A stretch of 64,000 nt of DNA from Streptomyces changanensis (GTDB lineage: Bacteria; Actinomycetota; Actinomycetes; Streptomycetales; Streptomycetaceae). This document shows, piece after piece, positions 62,333-64,000 of this stretch. The notes beneath the pieces were generated by a model that saw only the letters and a list, made by a program, of their open reading frames with translations, was not told the origin of the DNA and made no database searches. The position numbers and the translations under genes are program-made. How positions within the stretch are numbered: position 1 is the stretch's first letter; each line of letters begins with the position of its first letter. The stretch covers positions 558,001 to 622,000 of the forward strand of contig NZ_CP102332.1 of NCBI RefSeq assembly GCF_024600715.1, in the 5' to 3' direction.

Positions 62333-62638
62333 CCCGCCACGCTGCTGCGGGCGACGCGGGAGGGGCTCTCCACGTCCCTCGACTCGAAGGCCGTCGAGTG
62401 GCCGAAGCTGCGCTGGGTCCTGCGCGATCCGGTGTCGGGGACGGGTTACCCGCAGACGCTGATCCGCCTCGGCTACGGGCCGCAGACCCCGGCGAGCCCG
62501 CGACGGCCCCTGTCGGACGTCCTGGACGTCGACCGGGAATCCGGACCGTGCGCGCCGGCGGGCCCGTCGCCGACCGCCCGGCCGGCACGGACCCCCGACG
62601 GGGACGGGCCTGACCGGTACGGACCTGACGACCGGTAG
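62333..62638 (+). pseudogene. C-terminal remnant of an Acg-type nitroreductase
   Basis: Frame reads PATLLRATREGLSTSLDSKA, VEWPKLRWVLRDPVSGTG, YPQTLIRLGYGPQTPASPRR and PLSDVLDV. The RLGYGP and PRRPL-x-DVL ending is that of Acg/nitroreductase-fold FMN proteins (about 320 residues whole). Only about the last 80 residues survive; the start and FMN site are absent. Just upstream GCGGGCCC is repeated three times (near 62291-62314), perhaps the deletion junction. Confidence 0.65.
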
Positions 62639-62684
62639 GACCTCCCGACCGGCACGGACCCGGCTCCGTCACCGGGGGCCGCGG

Positions 62685-63698
62685 TCACCGGCGGCCGGAG
62701 GGTCCCGGCGGTACCAGGACGTCGTCGCCGGTGCGCCCGGCGAGGTAGTCGTCGATGTTGCGGGCGGTGGTGTCGACGATCTGCCCGACGGCGTCCCGGG
62801 TGAAGTACGCCTGGTGGGAGGTGATCAGCACGTTCCGGAAGGTCATCAGGCGGGCGAGAACGTCGTCGGTCATCACCTCCAGCGACTTGTCGAGGAAGAA
62901 GACCCCCGCCTCCTCCTCGTAGACGTCCAGCCCGACGCCGTCGAGGCGTCCGTCGCGCAGGGTCTCCACCAGGGCGCGGGCGTCGATGAGGCCGCCGCGG
63001 CTGGTGTTGACCAGGATGGCGTCCCGCTTCATGAGCGCGAGGGCGGCGGCGTCCACGAGGTGGTGGGTCTGCGGGACGAGCGGTACGTGCAGGCTGACCA
63101 GGTCGGACTCCGCGAAGAGGTGGTCTCGCTCCACGTACTCCATGCCCAGCTCCCGACACTCGGGGTTCTCCGTCACGTCCCAGCCGAGCGACCGCATGCC
63201 GAAGCCGTGGGCGATCCGTGCGAACGCCGTGCCGATCTTGCCGGTGCCGAGGACGCCGACGGTCCGGCCGTGCAGGTCCCGGCCCATCAGACCGGTCAGG
63301 CGAAAGTCGAACTCCCGGGTCCGCCCGGTCGCCCGGACCAGCCGGCGGTCCACCGCGAGGGCCAGCGCCCAGGCGAACTCGGCCACCGAGTACGGCGAGT
63401 AGGACGACACCCGGGCCACACCGATGCCGATCCTGCGGGCCGCGTCGACGTCGATGTTGTTGTATCCGGTGGAGCGCTGGACGACCATCCGCGTGCCCCC
63501 CTCGCGGAGGGCCCCGAGGACGGTCGCGTCCAGGACGTCGTTCACACTGCTGCAGACGACCTCGTACCCGGCGGCCGTCGACGCGGTGTCCCCGTCGAGG
63601 AAGAAGTCGAGGCACCGTACCCGGTGCCGGTCGGCGAGCGCCGCCTCCAGCAGTGGACGCTCGTCGGGCACCACCCCGTACGCGACGACCTCGACCAT
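62685..63698 (-). CDS. D-2-hydroxyacid dehydrogenase (LdhA-like)
   Basis: A 337-residue NAD-dependent D-2-hydroxyacid dehydrogenase, closest in pattern to fermentative D-lactate dehydrogenase. Readable: RSTGYNNIDVDAARRIGI, VGVLGTGKIGTAFARIAHGFGM (nucleotide motif), NTSRGGLIDARALVE (catalytic Arg), DVYEEEAGVFF and SHQAYFTRDAV (catalytic His with QAY). It reduces pyruvate to D-lactate or the reverse. Start ATG 63698 with GAGGAG upstream; frame is open to 63830. Convergent with the lut genes; no proof of shared regulation. Confidence 0.92.
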   Translation of the reverse strand: MVEVVAYGVVPDERPLLEAALADRHRVRCLDFFLDGDTASTAAGYEVVCSSVNDVLDATVLGALREGGTRMVVQRSTGYNNIDVDAARRIGIGVARVSSYSPYSVAEFAWALALAVDRRLVRATGRTREFDFRLTGLMGRDLHGRTVGVLGTGKIGTAFARIAHGFGMRSLGWDVTENPECRELGMEYVERDHLFAESDLVSLHVPLVPQTHHLVDAAALALMKRDAILVNTSRGGLIDARALVETLRDGRLDGVGLDVYEEEAGVFFLDKSLEVMTDDVLARLMTFRNVLITSHQAYFTRDAVGQIVDTTARNIDDYLAGRTGDDVLVPPGPSGRR

Positions 63699-64000
63699 GC
63701 CCCTGCTCCTCTTCCGAGCGTTCCCGGGCCCAAGCCCCTGCCCATGGCCCTGCCCGTGCCGGTGCGCGTCGCGTGGGGCCTCCGGCGGCCGGGACCCGCT
63801 GGGCGGGCCACAGCCCGGACGACCGCCCACTGTCCCTTCCTACGGCACGCGGGGCACCGGCCGCCACCGGTGGCGCGGAGCGCCCGCTCCCTTCCTGCCG
63901 GTCCCCGGGCGGTCGCCCCGGCCGGGCGCGGCCCTCGGGCGCACGGCAGCGGCATGGGGCGCGCGGCAAGACTGCCGGGGTCCGGCAGTGTCCTGCCACC
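63699..64000. other. Window end, upstream of the dehydrogenase
   Basis: No gene seen. CGCCACCGGTGGCG (63861-63874 region) is a perfect 14-base palindrome and ACTGCCGG/CCGGCAGT (63971-63989) forms a short hairpin; either could be regulatory. Open frames on both strands read as low-complexity Arg/Pro/Gly. Confidence 0.4.

Noticed and set aside
62473..63999. Longer minus-strand frame overlapping the D-2-hydroxyacid dehydrogenase
   Set aside because: It is another frame of the same strand with Arg/Pro/Gly composition; the dehydrogenase frame carries all catalytic motifs.

Overview
The window is about 74% GC, its genes show strong GC bias at third codon positions, and many start with GTG. It carries families typical of Streptomyces: a SigB-type sigma factor, SpoIIE/STAS/MEDS regulators, DUF5133, DUF6328, DUF1206, SPW and a streptogrisin-like protease. 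It is best read as a Streptomyces (or very close actinomycete) chromosome segment. I see no tRNA, rRNA, CRISPR array, transposase or integrase.

Layout. 1-7.1 kb: a SpoIIE-type phosphatase that runs in from the left edge, a SigB/SigF-type sigma factor, small stress-type genes (DUF5133, CBS, DUF6328), a YbdK-type carboxylate-amine ligase and a lysozyme-like protein. 7.4-12 kb: a lasso-peptide cluster A-C-B1-B2-D whose precursor is citrulassin-like and whose ABC exporter is visibly broken. 12-18 kb: gap (GAPDH), an S8 protease, an Mrr-type nuclease-domain membrane protein and a secreted SH3-like protein. 18-21.5 kb: a decayed methyltransferase end, then a cobalamin riboswitch leading btuF-btuC-btuD. 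21.9-24.5 kb: CorA, DUF1206 and DUF1360. 24.8-28.4 kb, minus strand: DUF2243, CtaG, CtaD and a small membrane protein. 28.6-32 kb: a ferritin-like/hemerythrin pair, an SPW membrane protein and an unassigned protein. 32.2-36.9 kb: a Tat-exported L-amino-acid oxidase, a CASTOR/POLLUX-like channel and a GlsB-type protein.

36.9-44.4 kb is a dense partner-switching cluster: two translationally coupled MEDS proteins, a 1438-residue histidine kinase/receiver/PP2C/anti-sigma hybrid coupled to a STAS protein, a divergent second STAS gene and the stump of another PP2C phosphatase. 44.5-51.5 kb holds secreted hydrolases (S1 protease, GH43, GH16 with a ricin-type lectin) and a ROK regulator; two matching operator-like sites, upstream of the ROK gene and over the GH16 -10 box, link the last two. 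51.5-53 kb is a DEAD-box helicase with a strong leader hairpin.

53.1-62.3 kb is an L-rhamnose catabolic locus: a divergent LacI regulator with two near-identical operators, then rhaI, an aldolase/dehydrogenase fusion, rhaB and lutABC. Together these should take L-rhamnose to DHAP plus L-lactate and on to pyruvate. No rhamnose transporter is present. The right edge has a nitroreductase (Acg-type) stump and a D-2-hydroxyacid dehydrogenase.

A recurring theme is gene decay: the lasso exporter and fragments of a methyltransferase, a PP2C phosphatase, an Acg-type nitroreductase and possibly one more gene. Functions come from reading translated sequence and motifs; no database search was run.
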